Assembly (NCBI GenBank): GCA_963565915.1 | Contig: OY751487.1 | Coordinates: 5,208,001-5,272,000 of the forward strand | Direction: 5' to 3' | From: Entoloma clypeatum | Taxonomy: Eukaryota; Basidiomycota; Agaricomycetes; Agaricales; Entolomataceae | Length of the DNA stretch: 64,000 nucleotides | Part shown: positions 21,091 to 32,320 of the stretch, one piece after another | Layout: every line of letters begins with the position of its first letter | Numbering within the stretch: the stretch's first letter is position 1 | Position numbers and translations under genes: made by a program | The notes under the pieces: generated by a model | The model's input: the letters and a program-made list of their open reading frames with translations, nothing else | Database searches by the model: none | Told to the model about the DNA's origin: nothing

Positions 21091-21379
21091 TGTTGAGGCA
21101 ACGCTAAGTCAAACGATGTCGCGAGCCCAAACTTAGGAACGAAGTGGAAAGATGATAAGAGAACTGTATTGCCAAGAGACCCAGCGGGAATCTCAAGAGA
21201 ACAAGCTATTGAATACAAGTGAAAGTACCCTACTTATATATGTAAATTCCATGAGGCTGCGTTGTGGCAGCGTCATGCTGCGCGATAATGATAAGATGTC
21301 CTCATGTATGATATGATGTAGATAAGATAAGATCGAGATAAGATAAGATAAAGTGAAAAGTGAAAATACGATCATAACA
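21091..21379 (-). repeat. terminal 3' LTR of Y
   Basis: 289 bp, TGTTATG...CTCAACA on the minus strand. It shares the variant ACATCATATCATACATGAGG with Y's 5' LTR and differs from the internal LTR, as expected if its U3 came from a second RNA. Confidence 0.93.
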
Positions 21380-21622
21380 TTACCCCCTTTCTAGATCTCG
21401 ACTTCCAGGCGAGATATGATGTCGTCCAGGGTGTCCGTGAAATTCTCATATGGTTTAAATTCCAATCCTTCAAAGATGTTTGCGCGTAAGCGCCGGGGTG
21501 CATTCGGGTTTAATTTAAAGAAGTCCTCCACCGCTTCCTTGGCATGTTCTAGGTGATCCTCAGGTTCCCACGTGTTGTGGTCCTGAGTCAGACCCTCCCA
21601 TTGCACTAAATATTCCAGCTTC
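21380..21622 (-). pseudogene. second copy of the pol 3' end in Y (chromodomain tail)
   Basis: Encodes KLEYLVQWEGLTQDHNTWEP and the tail of the chromodomain, matching X from 9903 to the polypurine tract. It is joined directly to transduced flank at 21622/21623, so the first codons of the open frame (MNTDIE) come from former noncoding DNA. This is the 3' side of the template switch. Confidence 0.9.
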
Positions 21623-21666
21623 TCAATGTCTGTGTTCATGTCTCTGGGTCATATCTACATTGTTTG
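21623..21666 (-). other. transduced flank of X, distal 44 bp
   Basis: Complement of 11295-11338, separated from the rest of the passenger (28243-29102) by Z. The segment ends with the GTTTG target duplication of Z at 21662-21666. Confidence 0.9.
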
Positions 21667-22036
21667 TGTTATGCATAACAAACCGTTCCAAGGTTCAGGC
21701 AGAGTATGCAGGAAGATGGAAAGGTGAAGAGCAATGTGATTGCTAAATCTAAGGAATGTAGCTATGGTACATGAGGTTTATATAGTACTGACTATGAGCG
21801 GTAGCGAATGAGTCAGTAACTGCGGAAGGCAGTGCGCATGAGTAAGGCGACTGCGGAAGGCTATGCACTAATGAGTAAGCTGACTGCGGAATGAGTCAGA
21901 CAGCTGCGGAAAGCGAGTCAGCGCGGGAGCGAAGTATACTAAAGGAAATAAAGTATAATACGATATGTGTAAGCGGGGGCCGATGAGTAAAAGTGAAAAA
22001 GTAAGCGTATACGTCCGTAGTCGTTAGTCCGTAACA
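21667..22036 (-). repeat. 3' LTR of Z
   Basis: 370 bp. It contains repeated ACTGCGGAA/GAGTAAG-type units (complement strand) and ends at the polypurine tract of Z. Confidence 0.95.
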
Positions 22037-22055
22037 TGTTCCCCTCCTCAAGGTC
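22037..22055 (-). promoter_or_regulatory. polypurine tract of Z
   Basis: On the minus strand CCTTGAGGAGGGGAACA directly precedes the 3' LTR, the expected place for the plus-strand primer. Confidence 0.7.
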
Positions 22056-22073
22056 TGTGTCCTCACAGACTAC

Positions 22074-22439
22074 CTACTCCCATCCATCGTTGCCATTTGG
22101 ATCGGCCCAGGCAGGGTCAACTCGGTTACCCCAATCCTTTATCAGTTCATCGTTTACCGCCGTGGCAAACTCTAAACCTCGAACGGCGAGGCGAAGGCGT
22201 CGATTCTCAATAGCAAGGGTGTTGGTATAGTTTTTGAGGATGAGCTTCTCCTCAGCGGTGGGGGCGGTTGGTAAATCGGAGAGGGTATGAAGGCGGATAT
22301 GCATCTGCTGGTGGAGGATGTCGGCGACGGAGGTTTCGAGCGCATGGATCTGGTCGCGCATGGAGAGCGCTTCGCCGATGAGGGTGGTGATGGTGGGGTT
22401 GATATCGGAAGCATCGGTGGAGGCGGTGGTGATGTTGGA
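22074..22439 (-). CDS. extra ORF of Z between integrase and 3' LTR
   Basis: From MSNITTAST the frame gives about 121 residues, ending GNDGWE, with no stop. Heptad-like stretches (IHALETSVADILHQQMHIRL, then ILKNYTNTLAIENRRLRLAV) predict a coiled coil. There is no signal peptide or membrane segment in this version; an in-frame upstream ATG at 22514 would add a hydrophobic leader (LQLFSPNTPFFLYL). The position is where env or accessory genes lie in some Ty3-type elements, but no envelope feature is seen. It could equally be captured host sequence. Function unknown. Confidence 0.5.
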   Translation of the reverse strand, partial: SNITTASTDASDINPTITTLIGEALSMRDQIHALETSVADILHQQMHIRLHTLSDLPTAPTAEEKLILKNYTNTLAIENRRLRLAVRGLEFATAVNDELIKDWGNRVDPAWADPNGNDGWE

Positions 22440-22559
22440 CATGGCAGAAATGATGTTTGAAAGGTATAAGAAGAACGGCGTGTTGGGCGAGAAGAGTTGG
22501 AGCGGGGAACTCAATGTGACAGAAGTCGATGTGGAAAATGGCTCTCAAAGTTTGTTCTT

Positions 22560-24248
22560 TTATCGTGGACGTGATGGATTTTGCCGATGAAAATCTCGGA
22601 TCAAGTCTTGAGCGTTCTGAACATTAGTCCGAGGTTCCCACGTGTTCTCTTCTGGGCCATACCCTTCCCATTGGACAAGGTACTGGATCTTTCCACGGAA
22701 TTTCCGAGAGTCCAGGATCGTGGAGACATGGTATTCTTCTCGTCCTTCGACAATGATCAGATCAGGGGCTGGCTTCTTTTTCTGAATGGCATACTTCGGG
22801 GTTTCATATGGCGATAACAGGGTCTCGTTGAACACAGGGTGGATCATCTTCCAGGTTTTGGGAAGATCAAGACAGTATGCGCTAGCTCCTTTCTTCTCTA
22901 GGACTTTGAACGGTCCGTGTCGGAGGGCGTCAAGTTTCTTTGAGGGACGATCAGTCCTGATGTTAGTCCCTTCCAGCCACACCTTGTCTCCGATGCGGTA
23001 ATTCCGAGACGGGCTTCGTCGTGTGTCAACTGTCTTCTTCATCTGATCCTGGGCCTGTTTCAGTGCTGCGTTGGCTTCTTCTCGTGCCTGTTTGAGTTTT
23101 TTCAAGAAGTCGTTTGCCGCTGGATTGGTGTCTTCCAACACAAGTTCTCCCTTCCAAGGATGCAGACCGTAGTTGAGATAGAATGGTGTGTACTTTGTCG
23201 CTTGATGTTCTTTGTCATTGTACTGGAATTCTGCGATTGCGATCCATTCCGCCCAATCATCTTGTAGATGGTTGACAAAGTTTCGTAAGAACACCTCGGT
23301 TTCCTGATGCGATCGTTCGGCTTGTCCATCAGTTTGTGGATGGTACGCAGTGGACAGGTTTCTCTTGATTCCCGACATGCGGCAAAGTATCTCCATGAAC
23401 TTCGCGGCAAACTGTGGTCCTCTGTCGCTAATGATCTTCTTAGGGATCCCATGAAGCTTCCATATCTGGTCCCAATAGATCTTGGCTAATCCTTCAGCCG
23501 ATAGTTCCACGGTTGTCGGGATGAGATGAAGCATCTTTGAATGTCTGTCCGTGATGACCAGAATTGCGTTCTTCCCATCAGATTCTGGTATCGGTCCCAC
23601 GACGTCAATCCCTATGTCTTCCCATGGTTGACTTGGCGCGGCGTTAGGGTGTAGAGGGGCGTGTCTCCTTTGGCGGCTGATCTTGTTACGTTGACAGGTG
23701 TCACGACCTTTCACATACTTCTTTACGTCATGTAGGATGGTGGGCCACCAGTAGGTGCGAGTGAGGAGTTCATGTGTTTGATATTGTCCTCGATGTCCTG
23801 CCACTGGTGCGTCGTGCGCTTCAAACATCAGTTCTTGGCGCAATTGTGGGTCTGGTGGAACATAGACTCGTTCTCCTGCGTAGGTGATGCCATTTTCCTG
23901 CTGGTACCAGTGAGGATTCTTCTTCAGACCCTGGGCTACTTCTGTCTCCATGCGATTCGAGGCCTTGATGCGTGCGATCCATGGGTTTTCGATGGTTGTG
24001 ATGTTTCCGATTTTGATGGAATCAGATGTTTCACCCCCTTCAAAGAATTGTTCCTCCGTGAACATCTCCATTTGTATCACATCTTCTGATTCCAATCGTT
24101 TCAAAAATAGCCCCTCCTTGAGCATTTGGTCGCTGTCCTGCGGCTTGAGTTCCGTCTCATACCAGGGTAAACGTGACAGGATGTCTGCTTTCACGTTTGT
24201 CTTCCCAGGTACATGTCGCAATTCGAAGTCATAGTCTTGTAACTTCAT
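22560..24248 (-). CDS. pol: Z pol: end of RNase H, integrase and chromodomain
   Basis: This 562-codon frame begins with the end of RNase H ([24 protein letters not shown]). The zinc region follows with [11 protein letters not shown] and [10 protein letters not shown], where an arginine replaces the first zinc-binding cysteine. The catalytic core keeps [24 protein letters not shown] and [12 protein letters not shown], so the D,D,E triad is present. The C-terminus carries a chromodomain ([26 protein letters not shown]). The frame is continuous with the upstream RT frame except for the TGA at 24264. Integrase inserts the cDNA and the chromodomain directs target choice. Confidence 0.9.
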   Translation of the reverse strand: MKLQDYDFELRHVPGKTNVKADILSRLPWYETELKPQDSDQMLKEGLFLKRLESEDVIQMEMFTEEQFFEGGETSDSIKIGNITTIENPWIARIKASNRMETEVAQGLKKNPHWYQQENGITYAGERVYVPPDPQLRQELMFEAHDAPVAGHRGQYQTHELLTRTYWWPTILHDVKKYVKGRDTCQRNKISRQRRHAPLHPNAAPSQPWEDIGIDVVGPIPESDGKNAILVITDRHSKMLHLIPTTVELSAEGLAKIYWDQIWKLHGIPKKIISDRGPQFAAKFMEILCRMSGIKRNLSTAYHPQTDGQAERSHQETEVFLRNFVNHLQDDWAEWIAIAEFQYNDKEHQATKYTPFYLNYGLHPWKGELVLEDTNPAANDFLKKLKQAREEANAALKQAQDQMKKTVDTRRSPSRNYRIGDKVWLEGTNIRTDRPSKKLDALRHGPFKVLEKKGASAYCLDLPKTWKMIHPVFNETLLSPYETPKYAIQKKKPAPDLIIVEGREEYHVSTILDSRKFRGKIQYLVQWEGYGPEENTWEPRTNVQNAQDLIRDFHRQNPSRPR

Positions 24249-24263
24249 CTTCCAGCGCCTCTG

Positions 24264-26168
24264 TCATTGGTTTAGGTCCTGAGGATGCCGGAAATACTCC
24301 AGGTTTTTGTGATCGGTTAAGATCTCGAAACGTTCCTTGGCTTCAAGTAGATAATGTCGCCAGTCCTTCAGTGCTTCCATGACTGCCAAGACTTCCTTGT
24401 CATATATCTCGTAATTCTGTTCGGCCGCGGACATGGTCCGCGACAAGAACGCGATAGGATGCCACTTGTCGTCTTGTTTCTGTGAAAGTACCGCTCCAAT
24501 CGCATAACCCGATGCATCGGTTTCGACCCTGAACTGTCCGTCCGGTTTGGGCAATGCCAAGACTGGTGCCGTTGTGATTGCCCGTATGAGACCTTCAAAT
24601 GCTTCTTGCGCCGCTGGTCCCCATGTGAATGCTGTATTTCCCGTAAGTGTCGTGAGTGGCTTTGCGATGTTTGAGTATCCTTCAATGAAGCGTCGATAAA
24701 AGTTGGCAAATCCCAGGAACCTCTGGACTTCCTTTTTTGATGTGGGTACTCACCAGTTCCGGATTGTGTCCACCTTTTCAGTTTCCATCTCAACACGTCC
24801 TTCTCCAACGACATATCCCAATATGGGGCATTTCGTTACTTCCCAAAGACACTTCTTCTCCTTTAGGAACAGGTCATTGTCTGACAGAATCTGCAAGATC
24901 TCTTCGGTGTTCCGGGCGAGTTCTTCCTTGGTTTTACCAATAACCACTATGTCATCCATGTAAATCACACAGATGCGCCGATGGATCTGATCCCTGAATA
25001 GGCTGGCCATCATCCGAGAGAACGTTCCCGGGGAGTTGCAGAGACCGAAAAACATGACCAATGGTTCAAACAATCCTCGGCTGGTCAGGAAGGCGGCTTT
25101 CCATTCGTCACCCTTCTTGATCCGCACATTATTGTATCCCCACATGATGTCCATTTTGTTGAAGTAGACTGCGTCCTTCAATACATCCAAGAGGTCGTTG
25201 ATGCATGGAAGTGGGAATTTGTCCTTAACCGTGAATTTATTGACCGTGTGATAATCCTGTACCAATCGTTTGGAACCGTCTTTCTTGTTAATGAAGAAGC
25301 AGGGTGATGCATAAGGGGATTTGGACGGTCGGATCTTTGCGGTTGCCAGGCCTTCATCGATGAATTCGTCCAGTTCTTCTTGCTCCTTTTGGGTCATAGG
25401 GTACGTGTTTCCTCCTAGCTCCTTTGGTGCGTCCGGTGTAAGTTCGATGCTGTGGTCCCATTCTCTTTCCTTTGGGATCTTGTCAAAGTTTTCTTTTTCA
25501 AAGAGATGGGCAAAACGTTCAACGTATGAGGGTCGTTTGGTTGTGGGAGGTGGTGTGGGAGTAACTGCTTCCAATATGGGGTCTCCGGGCTTCCATTTCT
25601 GATCCGATTTCTTGGGCGCGTCCTTGTCTCGTACTTCCACCATGCGAACCCGATGTTTGCGACCATTAAGGTTAACCCTGAAATCCGAGTGTTTGGTTTG
25701 ACATGTTGATGGGCACTGGTTGAATGTTACAGCGCCGGTTGTCCAATTGATTGTGGGGTTGTGGTGCACCAACCAGTCATGTCCCAAAAGCATGTCCATT
25801 CTCCCAATGTCCAATACCATTGCTTCCATGGTTTCCTGGTGTGTTCCTAAGTCCAGCTTGACTTTGGCAAGTTTTTCTGCTTTCTGTTGTCGGTTCGGCG
25901 ATCCATCCGCATTTAGGATCGATATGGGCTTTATTCCACGTGTGGGAAGGTTCTGTTCGCATACTATTCTGGGATGGATACATGTGCGTTCACATCCGCT
26001 ATCAACCTCGGGTCGAATGGCCTTTGGTCCTCGTCGTGTTTTGATCTGAGCTTGCAGCTTGATCTCTCGTCGTTTCGGAGGTTTATCTCCCTTGACAATC
26101 TTAGTTGACGCAACGGCTCGCTTTGCAGGGATAACATAAGTTATATTGTCTGTAGTTGCACCAGGCAA
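24264..26168 (-). pseudogene. pol: Z pol: protease, reverse transcriptase and RNase H, with two TGA codons
   Basis: Protease has an unusual active site, EVDSGCERTCIH, in place of DSGA. RT carries KIRPSKSPYASPCFFINKKD, the palm motif VIYMDDIVVIG and FFGLCNSPGTF, so its catalytic aspartates are intact. TGA at 24750-24752 interrupts between RT and the connection region (VPTSKKEVQRFLGFANFYRR follows in frame). RNase H continues (FRVETDASGYAIGAVLSQ, EILTDHKNLEYF) up to a second TGA at 24264-24266. Both stops sit where related elements have arginine and fit CGA to TGA. A protein of over 1100 residues would result without them; as read the element is inactive unless stops are bypassed. Confidence 0.9.
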
Positions 26169-26209
26169 GCGAGTTCGTTTAATGGATAAGGGTCGCGACT
26201 TAGCATCGT

Positions 26210-27076
26210 TTAATCGGACCCTTTGGGAAAATCCTTCTCATCGGTCTCTATGGTGATGGTTTCATCATCATCGGTATCTCCATCAGACACCTTCCTAATC
26301 TTTCCAGAGTTCTTCTTCGGCTTCCGGCAGTTGCGCGCGATATGTCCTTCTTGGTCGCAGTTGAAACACTTACGACCATCTTTCTTTTTTGGGGCTTTGC
26401 AGTCTTTGGCAAGGTGACCAAAGCGCTGACAGTTGTAGCAACGGGCTACTCCTGCTTTGTCGATCTCCATGGCTTTGCCTTGACCACCATAAGTGGTGCC
26501 CGATCCGGTGCGTGTGTCGCCACCCCCTCGGATGACTAATGCATGTCCCTCCATCTGTCGTCCCTTGTTTCGGATCTCCTTTGCGTAATCAGTGTACGTC
26601 TTGCCATCGCTAGCCACTTGTTCAGAAATTCTGCGGTTGACGTTCTTTTCCAGGATGTATTTCCCAGTTTCTTCGCCAAGGTTTGACAGCTTCAAGAGCT
26701 CTTCGAATTCGTCCAAGAATTCGTCGATGGTGCGTTTCTCCTGTTTCAGGACTTCGAGTCTCGCCTTGGCCGCTGCCGACTTGTTGGCAATAGAGAATCG
26801 TGTAGCGATGTCATCTGAGAACCCTAACCAGGTGATGTTCTCGCCATCGGTGGCAAGGTCGTCTAACTTGTTGCTGGCCCAGTGTTTACCGGATCCTTCC
26901 ATCATGCGGGATAACACCGCAAGAATCTTCTGATCGTCGGACAGGCCCTTCTGGAACCTGATGTATAATTTGGTGGCTTTCCACCACTCGTCGAAGGTGT
27001 GTCTGTCTTTGAACATCCCAGGATCTTTGATGATCTTGGATGTATCCATTGTTTGTACTGTCGGTGCTTCTGCCAT
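26210..27076 (-). CDS. gag: Z gag with two CCHC zinc knuckles
   Basis: An intact 288-codon frame. It has a capsid-type region (FKDRHTFDEWWKATKLYIRF, TIDEFLDEFEELLKLSNLG) and two nucleocapsid knuckles, CYNCQRFGHLAKDC and CFNCDQEGHIARNC, near residues 215-255. It ends with an acidic tail. The same frame is open upstream to about 27450 without an ATG, encoding a polar, Q/S-rich segment, so the true start could lie further upstream or use another mechanism. Confidence 0.9.
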   Translation of the reverse strand: MAEAPTVQTMDTSKIIKDPGMFKDRHTFDEWWKATKLYIRFQKGLSDDQKILAVLSRMMEGSGKHWASNKLDDLATDGENITWLGFSDDIATRFSIANKSAAAKARLEVLKQEKRTIDEFLDEFEELLKLSNLGEETGKYILEKNVNRRISEQVASDGKTYTDYAKEIRNKGRQMEGHALVIRGGGDTRTGSGTTYGGQGKAMEIDKAGVARCYNCQRFGHLAKDCKAPKKKDGRKCFNCDQEGHIARNCRKPKKNSGKIRKVSDGDTDDDETITIETDEKDFPKGSD

Positions 27077-27867
27077 GTCTAGAACCTGCGGAGTAGGAGA
27101 GGTGTCGGATTGTTGGGATGAAGATGGGGTTCGGGATACAGGTAGGGGTTGAAAATCAGTCCCTGTTCTAGGCGTCTGTTCGGTATCTGACTGCGCGGAG
27201 TCAAAAGTAAATTCGTCAGGGGACTCGTCGGCGGAATCAGTGGCAAAACGTTCGGGGTATTTCCTCTGTAGATTTCTAAGGAATCTCTGTTCCTGCGCGT
27301 CTGTTGGTCGCGAGAAGGGGTCAAGTCTCTCGTTTCGTGCCCAACGGTTGTACTCGGTCTGTTGCTCGTCGGTGGTGAAGTGGGCGTAGATCTGCTGCTT
27401 CGAGTAAGATGTGGTGATGCGGCTCTGGGACGTCTCAATGTGAGCGTCCTAATCAATCTTCTGATAACGGTTGTCTGGACACCTATAAACTCTCTGATCT
27501 CTGTGATCCGACCTGTCTGAGGTCCTTCTTGAACGCGAAAACTTTCGAGTTCGTTCTGTCAGGCGTTGTAACGCGCGATCTGGTGTTGCCGAGCAAAATG
27601 GATGCTCTCTGCTATCTCGCCGTGGGGGCGATGCTCGTTGTTGTCTAGTTCTTCGTCAAGCACCTGCTGTAGGATGCGATGGATCTCCAATTCGATGTAC
27701 TGCTGGATGAGTGTAAAATCGATACTGTCTCGAGGACTTAGCTCCTCCTGTCGGGCTTCTGGCGTGCTGAATGGGTTACTGGTAAAGTCTTCAAAGAAGC
27801 GCGACGTCTTGACTCGTCTGGTAGTTGCTCTCTTCGCTCTGGGCGAACCTAACGAGATTTAGCAACT
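27077..27867 (-). other. 5' leader of Z with partly open frames
   Basis: Between the LTR and the gag ATG the minus strand shows protein-like stretches (QIYAHFTTDEQQTEYNRWAR just upstream of gag; QQYIELEIHRILQQVLDEEL nearer the LTR) separated by stops. These may be an older N-terminal gag extension. No tRNA primer site is recognised next to the LTR. Confidence 0.5.
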
Positions 27868-28237
27868 TGTTATGCGTAACAAAGCGTTCCAAGGTTCGGG
27901 CAGAGTATGCAGGAAGATGGAAAGGCGAAGAGCAATGTGATTGCTAAATCTAAGGAATGTAGCTATGGTACATGAGGTTTATATAGTACTGACTATGAGC
28001 GGTAGCGAATGAGTCAGTAACTGCGGAAGGCAGTGCGCATGAGTAAGGCGACTGCGGAAGGCTATGCACTAATGAGTAAGCTGACTGCGGAATGAGTCAG
28101 ACAGCTGCGGAAAGCGAGTCAGCGCGGGAGCGAAGTATACTAAAGGAAATAAAGTATAATATGATATGTGTAAGCGGGGGCCGATGAGTAAAAGTGAAAA
28201 AGTAAGCGTATACGTCCGTAGTTGTTAGTCCGTAACA
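27868..28237 (-). repeat. 5' LTR of Z
   Basis: 370 bp, matching 21667-22036 except at six positions. Confidence 0.95.
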
Positions 28238-28242
28238 GTTTG

Positions 28243-29102
28243 AGAGTCCTAGCTGGGCAGGTGTCACATAGCGTTTTTCTCAAGATCGGAAAACGTTGGA
28301 CGAGTCGGAGCGGAGTAACAGAGGAGCGGATGCGATAAGTGCGACATTGGTAGAAAGGACCTGGCTTCAACTTGTGCATTGCTGTTATGATTGACAAACC
28401 CATGCGATGCTTAGGCAGAGAGGCTTAAGTAGCAAAGGCGGATACCAAGGTGAATAGTAAGCATGAAACCAATAGATAAGATGAAACTGGCCATTAATCA
28501 GATAAGGCCTCTATGTCTTGTATCTGGTCCGAGCGATCAATGCCATGGATAGCGAATCCATAACAGTTGCGCCCCACTCTTTGACATGGTTCTCGATTTC
28601 AGATTGGCAGATGTCAGATGAGCGGATGAGCGGAGGTGATGGAGAGAATGCTTAAAGGCAAGTAGAGATGGATGTGAATGAGGTGTAATGTATGATATTT
28701 GAACTGAGGTTCTACGACAGGTTTGGTACACTATTTATAGTAGACTAGAATTATCAGCATTACTATAAGTGATGTGCAGATATCGGAGTTGACCATGGGA
28801 ACATTCGGAGTACGGAGAGTAGCAAATGAAAAGTGAACAACATATGTCTACTTGTAAGTATGGTTGAGATGTTACGTAGTAGAAGTATAATCAAATATAA
28901 ATAGAATCTTGTTGGAGCGGATGTTGGAGCAGATGAATCGTCGGAGTCGTCGGATAAGTTGGATGTGAATCGTATGGTTATGACAGCAGGGTGTGGCACC
29001 ACTGAGGCAGGGAAACCTGATTACAGCCATCACACCCCATGTTTCGGAGCTAACTGTAAATAAAGTCTAATTGAATTGTCGGAATCCACCACTTCCCATT
29101 CC
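28243..29102 (-). other. transduced flank of X, proximal 860 bp
   Basis: Complement of 10435-11294, including X's GGAAT duplication (as ATTCC at 29098-29102), the pogo fragment, the solo LTR and the 183-bp insertion nested in it. Only a few substitutions separate it from the X locus. Confidence 0.93.
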
Positions 29103-29391
29103 TGTTGAGGCGATGCTAAGTCAAACGACGTCGCGAGCCCAAACTTAGGAATGAAGTGGAAAGATGATAAGAGAACTGTATTGCCAAGAGACCCAGCGGG
29201 AATCTCAAGAGAACAAGCTATCGAATACAAGTGAAAGTACCCTGCTTATATATGTAAATTCCATGAGGCTGCGTTGTGGCAGCATCATGCTGCACGATAA
29301 TGGTAAGATGTCCTCGTGTATGATATGACATAGATAAGATAAGATTGAGATAAGATAAGATAAAGTGAAAAGTGAAAATACGATCATAACA
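29103..29391 (-). repeat. internal LTR of Y, derived from X's 3' LTR
   Basis: Carries the same diagnostic bases as 10146-10434 (CACGAGG, CTTACC, CAACGC, AAGCAGG on the sense strand) and not those of Y's terminal LTRs. Confidence 0.93.
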
Positions 29392-29402
29392 TTACCCCCT
29401 TT

Positions 29403-32285
29403 CTAGATCTCGACTTCCAGGCGAGATATGATGTCGTCCAGGGTGTCCGTGAAATTCTCATATGGTTTAAATTCCAATCCTTCAAAGATGTTTGCGCGTA
29501 AGCGCCGGGGTGCATTCGGGTTTAATTTAAAGAAGTCCTCCACCGCTTCCTTGGCATGTTCTAGGTGATCCTCAGGTTCCCACGTGTTGTGGTCCTGAGT
29601 CAGACCCTCCCATTGCACTAAATATTCCAGCTTCCCTCTCTTCAACCTTGAGTCAATAACTTTAGCGACATTGTACTCCTCTTCGCCATTGATAACTATC
29701 GGGTTTGGTGCCTGCACCCTTTGTGATATAAATAGTGGTTCTTTAAATAATCGGACCCGTGATACATTGATGACCGGGTGGATTTTCCAAGTTTTTGGTA
29801 ATTTAAGTTCTACAGCATGTGACGAAATGATTTGGGTTATGGTATAGGGTCCAATCCATCGTTCGGCAAGTTTCTTTAAGGGTCGGTTCAATTTTAGGTC
29901 TTTAGTCAATAACCAAACTTTGTCGCCAACTTTGTAAACTGGTGCATCACCCTGTTTCAGGTTCGCATACCGTTCCATCTCTTCTCGTGCTTTTACTAGC
30001 GCTGCTTCTGCCTCCTCATGAATCTTCTTCATTCGCTCTGCGAATTCTTTTGCCGGTTCTGACTTTTCTGCCCTCCGAGGTTCTACGCCCATCCTAGGGT
30101 TAAACCCATAATTTACATAGAACGGTGAAAACTGAGTTGCCGTGTGAATTTTATTATTATAGGCGAACTCCGCGGTTGCCATCCATTCGGGCCAATCTGT
30201 TTGCCGATGGGAAATAAATGATCTTAGATATTGCTCCAACTCCTGGTTGATGTGTTCTGTCTGTCCGTCTGTTTGCGGATGATACGCCATTGATAATTTA
30301 GTTGTGATCCCCAATATTTTATTTAGTTCCTTCATAAATATTGCCGCAAATTGTGGTCCTCGGTCTGACGTTAACGATTCCGGCAGTCCATGAAGTTTCC
30401 AGACTTCGTCCCGATATAGTTTAGCTAATCCTTCTGCTGAGACTTCATCGCGTGTTTTGATAAAGTGTGATTGCTTTGTCGATCTGCAAGCCACAACTAA
30501 TACTGTGGTGTACCCCTGAGCTTCTGGAAGTCCTACAATAAAATCTGCTGTAACATGTTTCCATGGTCCTCGGTTGAGGCACGTTTTTTGATCATTGACA
30601 TCTGTCGCAGCCCTCGACGTATGCTTTGACCATGTTTGTAATACTAGGCCACCAATAATTATGTGTAACCAATTCCAGGGTCTTCCACTGCCCTGGGTGT
30701 CCTGCAACTGGGTTGTCGTGGTGTAATTTAATTATTTCCTCCCTGAGTTCCTGACTTTTCGGAACATAAACTTTTCCTCAATGTAACCAGAGTCCCTGCT
30801 CTTCGTGCCATTCATCTGCGCGCAATGTTTTGGTATTTGTCTTTTTTAACTCTTCCACTGCTTTCAACACTTGTTCATCAAACTCCTTGGCATCCCTGAT
30901 GCGTTTTAATAGTTTACTTTCTTGTCCATCAATAAGTATGTGACCTCGATCCATTGCTCGCAAGTGGAAGTATTCAGGTTTTAATAATGTTATGTCTTTG
31001 TTGTCATTTTCCACCCCCTTTCTATGATCAACCCTTCTTGAAAGAGCATCCGCCTTTCCCATTGAGGTGCCAGCCTTGTGTATCAATTTGAAATTGAAAC
31101 GTGTTAGATACAACGCCCAGCGTGCTTGTCTGCGATTAAGCTTTCATCCCTTCATGAAGTACTCGAGGTTTTTATGATCGGTCCAGATCTCGACCTCATG
31201 TTTGGCTCCTTCAAGGTGGTGTCTCCATGCTTCCAGCGCTCGAATTATGCCCAGCATTTCTTTATCGTGTACATCGTAATTTCGTTCCACATCATTCAAT
31301 CCTTTAGATAGAAAGGCACATGGCCTCCATTTCTCATCCTCGCATTCCATAGATAGAATTGCTCCTGTAGCAAAGTCCGATGTGTCTGATTCTACTCTCA
31401 ACTTCCGATCCGGATCGGGAGATACTAATATAGGTGCTTTTGTAAATAATTTTTTAGCATATCAAACGCTTCCTCCTGTTCCTCTTTCCAATTCCAGATT
31501 GTTTCTTTTCTTGTTAATTTATGTAATGGCCCTGCCACTTTAGAGAAGTCTTTGACAAATCTTCGATAGAAATTGGCCAATCCTAGAAACGGCTGGACTT
31601 CTTTGACTTTCGTTGGTTTCGGCCATTGTTTGATGGCGTCTACTTTTGAAGGATCCATTCGAATTCCGTCTTTCCCAATGATTAACCCTAAGAACTCTAT
31701 TTCATCTCTGTCAAAGAAACATTTTTCCGGTTTTAAGAATAAGTCATTTTCCCGCATAGCCATGACTGCTTTGTGCATGATCAAACCTCCTTGGTTAAGC
31801 GTGCCATCAACGTTGTAGACCCGAATGGGGAAAGGTAGTTCCCTTAATTTAATGTTGTTCCTTTTGGCGAAGTCCAGATCTATGAACATCCCTGTCGCCC
31901 CTGAGTCTAATAATGCTTCAACATCAAATGTGCATTTGTCCTGCGTTTCCAGCGTGATTTTCATCATGAGCTCCTTTTCCAAAGAAGCGGATCAAATAAA
32001 AGATGGTTCCCCCATAGAGTCCGTTTGCCTAGTTAAGTTATCTGATTCATCGCAACAGGGAATTAAGCATTCATCCGTAGGGGACAAACTAAGCCTCGTT
32101 GCCGAGGGCTCCCCAATGATATAGTTTACAAGTGTATCTAAGTCCGAATCATCTGTGCTATTTTTTTGGGTTTTTACCTTTTTGGGTTTGTCCAATAGTA
32201 TTTTATTGTATGTAACTGCTGCGTCCATAAGCTTTTGAAACCAAGAATTTACAGTGTCTTTATGTATGTAAGAGTCTATAGGCAA
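29403..32285 (-). pseudogene. pol: pol of Y, same lesions as X
   Basis: Protease (LLDSGATGMFID), truncated RT/RNase H, integrase with the D,D,E motifs and a chromodomain read identically to X. The frameshifts and TGA codons fall at equivalent places, for example frame ends at 31425, 31144 and 30778. The RT deletion is identical, which proves common descent from one already damaged element. Confidence 0.92.
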
Positions 32286-32320
32286 TTGTTCATGTGGATT
32301 TGTCAGAGCCAGCGGGGGAA

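Larger units (their letters stand above)
21667..28237 (-). mobile_element. gypsy element Z, full-length chromodomain element
   Basis: Two 370-bp LTRs (21667-22036 and 27868-28237), TGTTACGGAC...ATAACA on the minus strand, are flanked by GTTTG (21662-21666, 28238-28242). Gag, protease, RT with YMDD, RNase H, integrase and chromodomain are all present, with two TGA interruptions in pol and an extra reading frame before the 3' LTR. The LTRs differ at six sites, most of them CpG transitions. It inserted into the transduced segment of Y and is therefore the youngest layer of the nest. The empty site can be read at 11290-11300 in the X locus. Confidence 0.95.

Noticed and set aside
22074..22514. 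Envelope gene in Z
   Set aside because: There is no signal peptide plus transmembrane anchor arrangement, no cysteine-rich ectodomain and the length is far too short.
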